Shown here: one piece after another, positions 1 to 8,046 of the stretch | Position numbering within the stretch: position 1 is the first letter of the stretch | Layout of the letters: every line of letters starts with the position of its first letter | Source: F1-120-MAGs238 sp964484185 | GTDB lineage: Bacteria; Planctomycetota; Phycisphaerae; Phycisphaerales; UBA1924 | Reading direction: 5' to 3' | Length of the DNA: 45,344 bases | Assembly (NCBI GenBank): GCA_964484185.1 | Contig: CAZAEQ010000035.1 | Location: forward strand, 1-45,344 | Translations under genes and position numbers: made by a program | The notes under the pieces: model-generated | Databases searched by the model: none | Told to the model about the DNA's origin: nothing | Seen by the model: the letters and a program-made list of their open reading frames with translations, nothing else

Positions 1-9
1 TATTACGTA

Positions 10-1314
10 TTACTTGGTCTCTTTGGGAGTGCCTTCAGTGTGGGCCTTGGCGGACGGGACTGGCAGGTTGAATTCCTTGAGCAGGGCGTTGATGTGGTCA
101 ACTTCCTTTGCGTGATCCATGGCGGGGTGCAGGCCGCGGAAGCGGACCTTTCCGGCCGGATCGATGATGGCGACGTGGGGGATGCCACGGACGCCGAAGT
201 CAGGATTGAAGACATCCTGATCGGTGACGGCGATGGTCCAGGTCATATCCATGTCTTTGATGAACTGGGGCAGGAGGCCAATTTCCTTCGCCGGATCATC
301 GGTGCAGTCGATCTTCTTCTTGTCGGCTTCGGTCGCCTTGGGGAAGTAGACTGCGCCCTGGATGCTGGTGACGCCGACGATGGCAACGTCGTAACCCTTA
401 TATTCCGCGGCGAGTTCGCGAACCTGTGGGAAGCTGCTGATGCAGGGGCCGCACCAGGTGGCCCAGAAGTCAACGACAACGACTTTGCCCTTGAGGTCAT
501 TGAAGGTCTTGAGCTCTGATTCGCTGTTGCTCCACTTGAAGGTCACGGCAGGAGCTTCGTGATTGAGCAGTTCGCCCTTGGCGTATGCACCGTTGATGTA
601 GTTCTTGAGATTGGTGAGGCGCTTGGTCAGCTTCTCATCTGTGTTGGTCTTGAGCGCGTTCTCGAGCTTGGTGCCGATGACAGCGCGATACTTCTGAACA
701 GTCGCAGTGTCGGCTGGTGATTCTTCATCGCTGAGGAAATCAAACACGCCCGCGGCGGATGATGCAACCGGCGCCGGGAATTCGGCTGTGAATGCATTGT
801 CGAGCGCGGTACCAAGTTTGGCCTTGTCATACGCGGCGTAGTTGAGATTGCCTTTGCCCAGGTTTGAGAAGATCGAGCCGCCCTTGCCAGCGGTGAGTGC
901 TTCCTTGAGTCCTGCGTGATTGAAGGTGTTGATCACCATGTCAGCAGTGGGGGCTTCGTTGGCGTTGAGCTGAAGAATCGCAGCGCGGGCGCCAGCGCCG
1001 GTTGGTGTCGCGGCGAGTTCACCCAGCCGGCTGGAGAGATTGGTCTTCTGGAGTTCTGACATTCCCAAAGGACCAGAGAGTTTTTCGAGCTGGTCGATCG
1101 TGGCTTCGCTCAGGTCGAGCTTGCCGACTGCCGCGTCGGCAGCTTCTTTGATTGCTTTCATGTAGCTTTCGCGATCAGTGCGAGGAGCTTTTTTGGAGCC
1201 TTCAGTGAAGGTGGTGAGCGCGGCTTCGATTTCCGCATCGGTGATGGGGCCGGCCCAAGCGGTTGCGGTGAGCGATGCGAGTGCGAGAAGTGCGACGGGG
1301 AGCATTTTCTTCAT
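10..1314 (-). CDS. Secreted TlpA-like thioredoxin-domain protein
   Basis: A 434-residue exported protein with a C-terminal thioredoxin-like domain of the TlpA/ResA type. These domains usually reduce or oxidise disulfides of envelope proteins. The N-terminus (MKKMLPVALLALASLTATAWA) is a good signal peptide with probable cleavage after AWA. The thioredoxin fold begins near residue 270, with the redox motif WCGPC at residues 287-291 (Cys288 and Cys291) preceded by VVVVDFWAT. A cis-proline region (RGIPHVAIID) follows. Residues 20-265 are an alanine-rich, probably helical region I do not recognise. An in-frame ATG 45 bases upstream exists, but the start at 1314 has GAAAGGA five bases before it and places the signal peptide at the N-terminus. 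The domain call is firm; substrate and partner are unknown. Confidence 0.88.
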   Translation of the reverse strand: MKKMLPVALLALASLTATAWAGPITDAEIEAALTTFTEGSKKAPRTDRESYMKAIKEAADAAVGKLDLSEATIDQLEKLSGPLGMSELQKTNLSSRLGELAATPTGAGARAAILQLNANEAPTADMVINTFNHAGLKEALTAGKGGSIFSNLGKGNLNYAAYDKAKLGTALDNAFTAEFPAPVASSAAGVFDFLSDEESPADTATVQKYRAVIGTKLENALKTNTDEKLTKRLTNLKNYINGAYAKGELLNHEAPAVTFKWSNSESELKTFNDLKGKVVVVDFWATWCGPCISSFPQVRELAAEYKGYDVAIVGVTSIQGAVYFPKATEADKKKIDCTDDPAKEIGLLPQFIKDMDMTWTIAVTDQDVFNPDFGVRGIPHVAIIDPAGKVRFRGLHPAMDHAKEVDHINALLKEFNLPVPSAKAHTEGTPKETK

Positions 1315-1494
1315 GTGAATCCTTTCGAGAAGCTTGTGAATTGCCGCGTTACGAGACATATAAGGATAGCGGCGGTAGGGTCGGAATAAGTTATCGGCTG
1401 GAGGGGTAGAGCGGCGGTGAAATTAGGAGGTAGATTGAAAGGGGCATCTGGAGCGAGTGCTGGCAGGAAACCTTGATTCTGGCTCAGAAACGAA

Positions 1495-1600
1495 AGGTGA
1501 TCATTTGTTTTGATGATCACCTGATCATCTTTTGTTTTTGAGTCAAAAACGGGCTTTTGAAGGGGGCCACGGGTTTGAAGAGTGCCACCGAGCGTGGCAC
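1495..1600. repeat. Three perfect inverted repeats in a gene-free stretch
   Basis: The interval 1315-1853 holds no convincing gene. Three perfect hairpins lie in it. The first is AGGTGATCAT at 1495-1504 paired with ATGATCACCT at 1513-1522, with an 8-nt loop. The second is GTTTTTGA at 1534-1541 with TCAAAAAC at 1543-1550. The third is GTGCCAC at 1582-1588 with GTGGCAC at 1594-1600. The third arm set resembles dispersed short palindromes common in planctomycete intergenic DNA (from memory). The first could be a regulator site or an RNA hairpin. None has a clean T-run on the side expected for a terminator of either flanking gene. Confidence 0.6.
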
Positions 1601-1853
1601 CCTTCGATTTTTCTGACGAAATCGTCGGTGACGGCGTTCCGGGGACCTGGTGACCTTTGCGGCGCGGGGGCTGGCGGTGGAGATGATGGGGTTTGGTTTT
1701 CATAGGTGTACCATACTTGGTTGTACGGTTAAGGTCAAGGGGAGTTGGGGGAAAAATATGTATCGGACAAAAATAGTTCAAAAGATGTCCGGTAGGAAGG
1801 ATGGGGAAGATGGGCCGCCCCCGATCGTGGGCTAATCTGGTAGTCTCTCAGCC

Positions 1854-2702
1854 ATGTTGTCAAAGTATCAACCATCGGGCGCTGTGGGCGCGCTTACACC
1901 AATTGTCTTGGCGGGGATGCTGATCTCTGGAGCAGTTGGCGGCGTGGCTTACCAGTTTGCGACTGAATATAGCTTTTTCATAATTCTGTTGATGGTCATC
2001 TGGGTGTTTTCATGTATTGGCTTGAAGTGGATAGTCGAGCGCGGCGTACGGATGGCCAAGTGTCGCAATCGCGTAGTTGGCGTGACAATGGGGCTACTGA
2101 CTGGCGCGTGCGTCATAGCTGCATCGCATCTGGTCAAGTACTTGGAAATGGAATCGCAGATCGGCCAACCCGGGAGCAATCTGGGAATTTCAGAATATGT
2201 CAAGGTGAGTATGGATACGGGTTGGACAATTGGAAAAAGCAGCAGCGGAATGCCGGTGCAAGGCGTGTTTGTGTTGCTGGTGTGGGGCGTGGAAGCAATA
2301 GCGATGATTGGCTTTGGCGTCGTTGGTGGATGGGACGGTGCACTTACACCGTATTGTGAAGCGTGTAATTGTTCAGCGATGAAAGTCGAGAGCGCGTTTG
2401 CAATTACACAGGTAGCCGACGAAATGTTTCAGCGAGCCAAGAGTGCAGAATCGTTGAATGAGCTATTGGATTTGCAGGGAGGCGGCGGGAGGCATGGCAA
2501 TGCGATTGTCTTTACCGTGACGGGTTGTCCCACGTGTGATGGAGTGAACACGCTTGCAATTACATCGGAGAAAGTGTTTGAGAGTCATGGAAAGGAGAAT
2601 ATTCAGCGGAAGAAACTACATCGGGGCATTTTGCTGAATCAGGTGGAGTGGGAGTTGGTGGTTGAGGCGGGTGTGGACTATGAGTCGCGGATGAAGGCGT
2701 GA
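1854..2702 (+). CDS. Four-helix membrane protein with CxxC motifs, unknown function
   Basis: A 282-residue protein I do not recognise. The N-terminal half has four predicted membrane helices, near residues 11-34, 42-62, 74-94 and 137-160. The soluble C-terminal part carries two cysteine clusters, YCEACNC near residue 170 and GCPTCDG near residue 223. Together they look like a split zinc-binding or redox site. The end is charged (KENIQRKKLHRG). The ATG at 1854 has no clear Shine-Dalgarno sequence, so the start is uncertain, although the next in-frame ATG would cut into the first helix. It is convergent with the hydrolase gene downstream and appears monocistronic. Confidence 0.75.
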   Translation: MLSKYQPSGAVGALTPIVLAGMLISGAVGGVAYQFATEYSFFIILLMVIWVFSCIGLKWIVERGVRMAKCRNRVVGVTMGLLTGACVIAASHLVKYLEMESQIGQPGSNLGISEYVKVSMDTGWTIGKSSSGMPVQGVFVLLVWGVEAIAMIGFGVVGGWDGALTPYCEACNCSAMKVESAFAITQVADEMFQRAKSAESLNELLDLQGGGGRHGNAIVFTVTGCPTCDGVNTLAITSEKVFESHGKENIQRKKLHRGILLNQVEWELVVEAGVDYESRMKA

Positions 2703-2787
2703 GAGATAGTTGAAGCGAGATATCGATGGCGATGTCGCGAAAAACGGCCGGTTTGTAAGGGTCGCGACCAAGCACCATCATGTGCCA

Positions 2788-3669
2788 CTACTTTGAGCCG
2801 AGGTGGGCTATGAGGAATTCCGTCTGTGCATTCTTCGCATCGTTCGATCGGGTTCCAAATCCGTTGTGCTCAAGCGGCGCGCCGGTTTGTGGGAAGGTGA
2901 GGACTTCGATTTTCTCGGTTGAAGAGGTTGTTTCGTAGTGCTCGCGAAGATTGGAGAGAAAGACCTTCATACCGGCCCAGGGAACTACTTGGTCGCTTTC
3001 GGAGTGAACAGCCAGGAGCGGGATGGGGCGGAAGTTCTTGATGTGGCGAGTTGGGTCGAGTTGGTGGAGTTTTTCGAGTGGGTGTTCGGGGAGTTTTGTT
3101 GTGCGGCGGGGCATGCCGGCTTGCTGTGGGTAATACAGACCTTCGAGCCAGCCGGTGGTTGCTTCGACAGCAGCGCATGCAAATGTGTGCGGATTGCAGA
3201 GGCGGCGGAGGGCGACCATGCCGCCGGCGGACATGCCGCCGATGCCGATGCGGGAGAGATCGAATGCGTTCTTGAAGAGTGGGGAGCGGAGGGCGTTCAA
3301 GACGGAATCGATTTCGGTGAGTGCCTGGGCGAGGACATCGAGCGTGCGATCGGGGGTTTGAAGTGCGGCGTCGAAGCGTTCGCCGTGGCCGGGGAGGTCG
3401 ATGGAACATGTCGCGATGCCCGCACGCAGCCAGCGAAGGTAGCGGCCGGGGTCGAGTTCTTTGTTCACGGTGCGGCCGTGCATCCAGAACATGATTGGAG
3501 CAGGAGTTGGAGTGGTGCTGGGCCAGTCGGGGTGGGTCAGAAGTGTGGGGACTTCTGATGGACCGAGTTTTATGATGCGGGTTTTGGAGGCGAGTTCGCT
3601 GGGAAAGCGCGCGAAGCGCGGGTCCATGGATGAAGTGGAGAGAGGGGGATTTGGGGGTGTGGTTGACAC
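2788..3669 (-). CDS. Alpha/beta hydrolase (dienelactone hydrolase/esterase-like)
   Basis: A soluble alpha/beta-hydrolase of 293 residues. The nucleophile elbow is GMSAGG with Ser147, the acid is probably Asp226 in ESDQVVP, and the base is His268 in PLEHNG. The oxyanion-side strand FWMHGRT is at residues 61-67 and DLPGHGERFD follows at 91-100. All three catalytic residues are in the right order and spacing. The substrate is unknown; esterase or acyl hydrolase activity is the family expectation. The start is ambiguous: GTG at 3669 gives a long Ser/Pro-rich leader, while ATG at 3627 (MDPRFARF) removes 14 residues and may be the true start. Neither has a strong ribosome binding site. No signal peptide is seen. 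Confidence 0.82.
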   Translation of the reverse strand: MSTTPPNPPLSTSSMDPRFARFPSELASKTRIIKLGPSEVPTLLTHPDWPSTTPTPAPIMFWMHGRTVNKELDPGRYLRWLRAGIATCSIDLPGHGERFDAALQTPDRTLDVLAQALTEIDSVLNALRSPLFKNAFDLSRIGIGGMSAGGMVALRRLCNPHTFACAAVEATTGWLEGLYYPQQAGMPRRTTKLPEHPLEKLHQLDPTRHIKNFRPIPLLAVHSESDQVVPWAGMKVFLSNLREHYETTSSTEKIEVLTFPQTGAPLEHNGFGTRSNDAKNAQTEFLIAHLGSK

Positions 3670-3771
3670 GGGTGTTGCTCATTGAGGATACGCGGAGGCG
3701 CGGCGGAGGGCGTTTAAGATTGAATGTTGTCGATGACGATTGGAAACGAAACTCAGGGTTTGGCTACCCCG

Positions 3772-4085
3772 TGAAGTTTCAGTGGCTCAAGCCGGTAGAA
3801 CGGGAAGCCCGTTTGAAACGGGCTGAAATACCAAAGGCAGTCAATTTTGGTTGGGATCGCTTTACCACGGCTAAAAGCCGTGGCCTACTAGCGAGCAAGG
3901 CCGTTGAAACGGCCTCCAAGAATATGGAAGTTGATTTCCGAAATGGGATGCTTGAGTGTTTGGCTCGCTTTTCGTTTCTTGCAGCCCTTCAGGCTGCGAG
4001 ACGTTTTGGACTACCGGGGGTTGCACTCATTCCGCTGCGCGGATTCGTTTAACCCCCGGCTACTGACTCCAAGGCCTACGGCCTT
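3772..4085. repeat. Cluster of six unlike hairpins (REP-like intergenic element)
   Basis: The interval 3670-4093 carries no convincing gene and is packed with perfect short palindromes: 3806-3824 (AGCCCGTTT/AAACGGGCT); 3865-3883 (CCACGGCT/AGCCGTGG, loop AAA); 3898-3915 (AGGCCGTT/AACGGCCT); 3981-3997 (GCAGCC/GGCTGC); 4014-4059 (CCGGGGGTT/AACCCCCGG, 28-nt loop); and 4071-4085 (AAGGCC/GGCCTT). The stems are unrelated to each other. Such mosaics of GC-rich hairpins recall REP-type elements of planctomycetes and other phyla, which in other bacteria are mobilised by RAYT (TnpA_REP) transposases. No such transposase gene lies in this window. They may also help insulate the two genes at their sides. 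Confidence 0.75.
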
Positions 4086-4093
4086 AAGAAAGG

Positions 4094-5524
4094 TCAGATC
4101 TGAATTTGGGCACCGGGGGTGATGGTGATTGTGGGGACGAGCGGCTTGAGGTCTTCGGGATGTAAGGCAGTCAGTGGCGAGAGTTCGATGATGCAGTCTG
4201 GTGTGCCATCGGGTTTGCGTGGCACGCGAAGTCCGGCCGATTCCAGCCAGTTTGCGGCCTTGTGGCTTTGCAACTGCTTGCTGCTTTCTGCGCTATCGAC
4301 GCCGGTGGCGTTTTTGATCGGGGCGAATTCTTCGATGCGTTGGGTCTCGTAAACCAAGGAACTCTTGCAAAGGGGCAGAGCGTCAAAGATAAAGCGTTCG
4401 AGTTTGACGCCATTGGTGCTGGCGGGGTTGATGATTGCACCGGTGGCCATGTCGATGTGCGGGACTTTCTTTTCAGCGCGATGGAATGGAAGTGCAAAGG
4501 CCGGGTTAGTCGCGAGGCGTTCGAGGAATTCGACGCTGATGATGTGAATGGCGATCGAGCCGCCCGGGAATTTGAGTGAGCCATCGGGGAGGCGGGCTTG
4601 CGAAAGTTCTTTGGGGAGGTCGCTGTATTCGACGACTTGTGTGCGGCCGCCGATTGAGACGAAAACGCCGACTTTCTCATCGGGGCCAGCTTTGGAAACC
4701 ATCTTGCTGGACATTTCGCCGGAAGAGTCGGGAGCGGCGGCGTGGAGGCCGAGGAATACTGGATCGACGACGCGGACTGTGGGGTTGTCGACTTGGAAGT
4801 AACTGACGTAACTTACGCCGCGGGAGTGCATGTCGGCGATCGCGCCTGAGACGTGCAGTGCGCGGATCGCGCCGCCGTGACCATCGGGATTGGTGGCGAC
4901 TTCGCCTTTGCCTGCGAGAAGGATCTTGCCAGTCTTGATATCAAAGCTGGGCATAACGCCTTGTTCAAAGAATCGGACATTGGATTTGTGCAGACCGAAG
5001 TAGTTGTGCTCTTCAAAGAACGCGACTGTTGCCGCGTGGTTGAGTGGGCTGGTCATGATGTACCACGGGACGGGTTTGCCATATCGACGTTCGGCGGCGA
5101 GCAGACCTTCGGCGAAGACCTGGAAGAGCGGCTTGTTGCTGATGGCGGTTGCGGGGTAGCAACCTTTGGGACCGTCGTAGCCGAGGCGAGTTCCCTGACC
5201 ACCAGCGACGGTGAACGCGGCGACTTTGCCATCGTGGAGGAGTTGCTCGCCGACGGTGCGATAGACCTGACTTTCCCATCGCTTGGTTGTGTTGGCGGGA
5301 TCGGCGGGGTAGTAGGGTGCGGGCTCGATTGTGCCGCCCATGTCGGGCTTTGGCGCGTGCAGGACGTAGGTGTTGACCCATTCTGGCACGTGCTCAAGAT
5401 CGAGCGAACTGAGTTGGGCGAGTAACGTGGCCTGTTCGGACGCGGAAAGCTGGTCGTAGAAATGCAAAAGGTGCTGCTGGTTGATTGCGGTCAGGCGTGA
5501 CTGGATTGTGTTGAAATCGGCCAT
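4094..5524 (-). CDS. UDP-sugar pyrophosphorylase (UAP/UDPGP family)
   Basis: A cytoplasmic nucleotidyltransferase of 476 residues, matching the eukaryotic-type UDPGP/UAP family. It joins UTP with a sugar-1-phosphate, most likely N-acetylglucosamine-1-phosphate or glucose-1-phosphate, to make a UDP-sugar for envelope glycans. The signature loop AGGQGTRLG is at residues 107-115. It is followed by GPKGCYP, the FFEQGVMPSFD segment, the uridine-binding NPDGHGG and the metal-site strand FQVDNP. The length fits bacterial UAP1 relatives. The ATG at 5524 is preceded by GAGGAAGCAC, a good ribosome binding site. UAP1 versus UGP substrate preference cannot be settled by eye; the NPDGHGG and QVDNP forms favour the UAP side. 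It diverges from rpe. Confidence 0.88.
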   Translation of the reverse strand: MADFNTIQSRLTAINQQHLLHFYDQLSASEQATLLAQLSSLDLEHVPEWVNTYVLHAPKPDMGGTIEPAPYYPADPANTTKRWESQVYRTVGEQLLHDGKVAAFTVAGGQGTRLGYDGPKGCYPATAISNKPLFQVFAEGLLAAERRYGKPVPWYIMTSPLNHAATVAFFEEHNYFGLHKSNVRFFEQGVMPSFDIKTGKILLAGKGEVATNPDGHGGAIRALHVSGAIADMHSRGVSYVSYFQVDNPTVRVVDPVFLGLHAAAPDSSGEMSSKMVSKAGPDEKVGVFVSIGGRTQVVEYSDLPKELSQARLPDGSLKFPGGSIAIHIISVEFLERLATNPAFALPFHRAEKKVPHIDMATGAIINPASTNGVKLERFIFDALPLCKSSLVYETQRIEEFAPIKNATGVDSAESSKQLQSHKAANWLESAGLRVPRKPDGTPDCIIELSPLTALHPEDLKPLVPTITITPGAQIQI

Positions 5525-5615
5525 GTGCTTCCTCGGGTTCTTGGTGGGAAGGGTAAGCGGGGCGGGGGCGTGTCAGCAATGGCAGGTGGGCGGGCATCCG
5601 GGCATAAAGTGGGGC

Positions 5616-6317
5616 ATGACAGTTGCCAAGAAGACCGTGTTTAACTCGCCGCCAAGCGGCCGCTGGCCGCTGATTGCGCCAAGCGTGCTTTCGGCGGATT
5701 TTGCGTTTATCGAGCGAGATTGCCGCCAGGTGCTGGAAGCTGGGGCGGATGTATTGCACCTTGATGTCATGGATGGGCACTTTGTGCCGAACCTGACAAT
5801 GGGGCCGGATATGTGCAAGGGACTGCGCAAGGCGTTTCCCAATGCGATGTTGGATGTCCATTTGATGGTGATGCATCCGGAGCAGTATGTTGAGCCATTT
5901 GCGAAAGCTGGGGCGAATCAGTTTACGTTTCACATTGAGCGGCATCAGGGAGCGGCGGCGATTGAGCTTGCGAAGCATGTGCGGGCGACGGGCATGACTG
6001 CGGGGATCGCGGTGAATCCGCCGACGGCGGTGGATGGTGTGCTGGCGGTGGCGGAACATTTTGATATGGTGCTGGTGATGAGCGTGAATCCCGGGTTCAG
6101 CGGTCAGAGCTTTATTGAGCCGGTGCTGGAGAAGACTCGGAGAGTGCGGGCGATGTTGCGGGCCGATCAGAGGCTTGAGATGGATGGAGGAATTTCGCCA
6201 GCGAATGCCGCGAAGGTGCGAGCGGCGGGATGTGACTTGATGGTTGGCGGGAACGCGATTTTTGGAGTTGCTCCCGAAGGCAGAGCGAAGGTGATTGAAG
6301 CGATGCGGACCTCATGA
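5616..6317 (+). CDS. rpe: Ribulose-phosphate 3-epimerase
   Basis: Interconverts ribulose-5-phosphate and xylulose-5-phosphate in the pentose phosphate pathway. It is a TIM-barrel protein of 233 residues, normal for the family. Seen motifs: IAPSVLSADF near the N-terminus, the metal-ligand strand HLDVMDGHFVPNLTMGP, DVHLMV, the GIAVNPPT strand, SVNPGFSGQSF, and the phosphate-binding end MDGGIS with GGNAIFG. The frame is open 135 bases further upstream, but that extension overlaps the promoter of the divergent gene and has no family similarity. ATG 5616 with a weak GTGGGG before it is preferred. The barrel residues needed for catalysis appear intact. Confidence 0.95.
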   Translation: MTVAKKTVFNSPPSGRWPLIAPSVLSADFAFIERDCRQVLEAGADVLHLDVMDGHFVPNLTMGPDMCKGLRKAFPNAMLDVHLMVMHPEQYVEPFAKAGANQFTFHIERHQGAAAIELAKHVRATGMTAGIAVNPPTAVDGVLAVAEHFDMVLVMSVNPGFSGQSFIEPVLEKTRRVRAMLRADQRLEMDGGISPANAAKVRAAGCDLMVGGNAIFGVAPEGRAKVIEAMRTS

Positions 6318-6336
6318 TCGGAAATCTAACGTGGCG

Positions 6337-6630
6337 CTATGACTTTCCGCATTCGGGACAGCGGGCAGAGGGATCCAAGCCGGCGCGGTTGTAGCCGCAT
6401 TTGGGGCAGATTCCTTTCTCGGCACAGTTTCGATCGTGCATGTCGGCACGCCATGCGATTGTAAAGATTGTTGCAAGTCCGACCAACGGAATTATGCCAA
6501 GCAGCAATCCCCAAGCAGAAGGTCTGCGATCGACAAAGATGAGACCGGCAATAAAGACGCACACAGCGGGTATCAAGACTAAGCCAAGCAGCCAGATAAG
6601 GATCCAACGCGTTTTAGAGAACTGCTTCAA
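6337..6630 (-). CDS. Small two-helix membrane protein with C-terminal zinc ribbon
   Basis: A small protein of about 97 residues with two hydrophobic helices (ILIWLLGLVLIPAVCVFIAG and WGLLLGIIPLVGLATIFTI). A four-cysteine ribbon follows at the end (CPKCGYNRAGL...CPECG), expected to bind zinc. The same C-terminal ribbon ends three proteins at 24.3-26.1 kb. Function is unknown. The start is uncertain: the only upstream ATG (6738) would lie 100 bases inside the transporter gene and add a low-complexity leader. TTG at 6630, eight bases after the transporter stop, is the more economical choice but lacks a clear ribosome binding site. It is probably co-transcribed with the transporter. Confidence 0.6.
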   Translation of the reverse strand: MKQFSKTRWILIWLLGLVLIPAVCVFIAGLIFVDRRPSAWGLLLGIIPLVGLATIFTIAWRADMHDRNCAEKGICPKCGYNRAGLDPSARCPECGKS

Positions 6631-6637
6631 GTTCTGA

Positions 6638-7939
6638 CTATAAGTGAGCGAATGTCTTTGAGACTTCGTTCGCGAGGTACCACACTGCGACTGCGAGCGC
6701 GGCGATGAGTGCTGTGTTTGTGAACCAGCCGTTGGCATGTTTGCCGACCCAGGCGCGACGGTTGTTCATGAGCAGTAATGCGGCGGCGAGAAGTGGGACG
6801 AAGAGTGCGCTGATGATTCCAAATGCCCTCTGAACATCTGCGAAGTTAAACCAGATGCCGAGTGCTGGCATGGTTGCGAGAAAGATCAGGTAGGCGCGGT
6901 ATGACGGAGATCTCGCATCGTTTGACTTGGTGCTGTCGGACTTCTGTGTACCGATGGAGACAAGGTCAGTGAATAGCAGAGGCGTGAATTGCCATACGCC
7001 GAGCATGCATGCGGTGACTGCGCACCAGGCTCCGGCGAGGTAGGCCCAGCCTGCGATTGGGTTGATGGTGACAGCAAGCCGAGATGCAATGACGTGGAAG
7101 AGATTTGATCCACTTGCATGCACTGGAACATCTGCCGAGAGCACGGTGAGGGCGATGCCGAAGATTGCCGTGACTGTGTAGGCGATTGCCAGATCCGCTC
7201 GGTGAGACCATCGATTGTTTTGGGGGTGCGTGCCGGTCTGTGAGGAAGCTTCTTCACGCATCCAGTAGCCGTATGCGAGCATGGTGACTGTGCCGCCGAT
7301 GCCGCCGGAAAGGGCGATTGTCCATTGGATGCCCTGGGGGTCGAAATGTGGCAACGTGGGAATGAAGAGTCCGCGAGCAAATTCGACGAGATCGGGGCGG
7401 GTGAGTATTGCGGCGATTAATACAAGGAACACCATTGTGACCGTGAGGACGCCCATGACGCGTTTGAAGATTTTGTAGCCGCCGAGCAGAACGAGCATCG
7501 CGGCGGCGATGCTGTGAGAGAGCCCAAGAAGGACGAGCGTGGATGTCGGGGTCGGCGCGGCGGCAGACCATTTGTCCTGGCCAGCCATAATCGCGGTTGA
7601 AACAGTTGCGCACGCGCTCATGAGTGATGCGCCGACGGCGAGAGTCCAGGGAATCAGAAAGGCGAGGATTGCGATTCTGGCGAGGGGGCCAAATCGGTGA
7701 CAGGCTCCTTCGAGGAAAGTGTCGCCGGTTGCGATCTGCCAGCGAGCGACGCCCTCGTTGAGGACGAACTTGATGAATGCGCCGGCGAGAATGGCCCAGA
7801 GGAGCATCATGCCGAAGCGGCTGCCGGTCAGTGCAGCCATTGAGACATCTGAACCTCCGATTCCGGATGCAGCGACGAGCAGGCCGAGCGTTGCGCTGCG
7901 AGTGGCGATCCAAAATGGCGAGTGGGGTTTGGTGGGCAT
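6638..7939 (-). CDS. NRAMP-like transporter, divergent metal site
   Basis: An integral membrane protein of 433 residues with about eleven hydrophobic helices. The first helix region (AASGIGGSDVSMAALTGSRF) and the following NEGVARWQIATGDTFLEG match the layout of NRAMP/SLC11-type divalent metal transporters, in which helix 1 carries DPGN. Here the position reads GGSD, and helix 6 has GGTVTMLAYGYWMREEA in place of the usual LPHN or MPHN region. It therefore belongs to a divergent branch and its substrate may not be Mn or Fe. The frame is open upstream to 8011, but that lies in the terminator of the next gene, so ATG 7939 (MPTKPHSPF) is chosen. Confidence 0.72.
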   Translation of the reverse strand: MPTKPHSPFWIATRSATLGLLVAASGIGGSDVSMAALTGSRFGMMLLWAILAGAFIKFVLNEGVARWQIATGDTFLEGACHRFGPLARIAILAFLIPWTLAVGASLMSACATVSTAIMAGQDKWSAAAPTPTSTLVLLGLSHSIAAAMLVLLGGYKIFKRVMGVLTVTMVFLVLIAAILTRPDLVEFARGLFIPTLPHFDPQGIQWTIALSGGIGGTVTMLAYGYWMREEASSQTGTHPQNNRWSHRADLAIAYTVTAIFGIALTVLSADVPVHASGSNLFHVIASRLAVTINPIAGWAYLAGAWCAVTACMLGVWQFTPLLFTDLVSIGTQKSDSTKSNDARSPSYRAYLIFLATMPALGIWFNFADVQRAFGIISALFVPLLAAALLLMNNRRAWVGKHANGWFTNTALIAALAVAVWYLANEVSKTFAHL

Positions 7940-7991
7940 GGCTGTAGCGATGGAGAGCCTATGAGACCAGCGCGCGTAAAGCAGGCGCAAG

Positions 7992-8024
7992 AAAAAACCC
8001 CGGCTCACCACTGCCGGGGTTTTT
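7992..8024 (-). terminator. Rho-independent terminator of the 8047-9507 gene
   Basis: A perfect 12-bp inverted repeat, AAAAACCCCGGC at 7993-8004 and GCCGGGGTTTTT at 8013-8024, with an 8-nt loop. On the minus strand the GC stem is followed by a run of T. It lies 22 bases past the stop of the secreted paralog ending at 8047 and ahead of the NRAMP-like gene, so it should separate the two transcripts. Confidence 0.85.
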
Positions 8025-8046
8025 CTCAGATATGTAGAATCAACAC

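Noticed and set aside
3630..4052. A 140-codon plus-strand frame over the hairpin cluster
   Set aside because: It crosses four palindromes, has no domain and no ribosome binding site.
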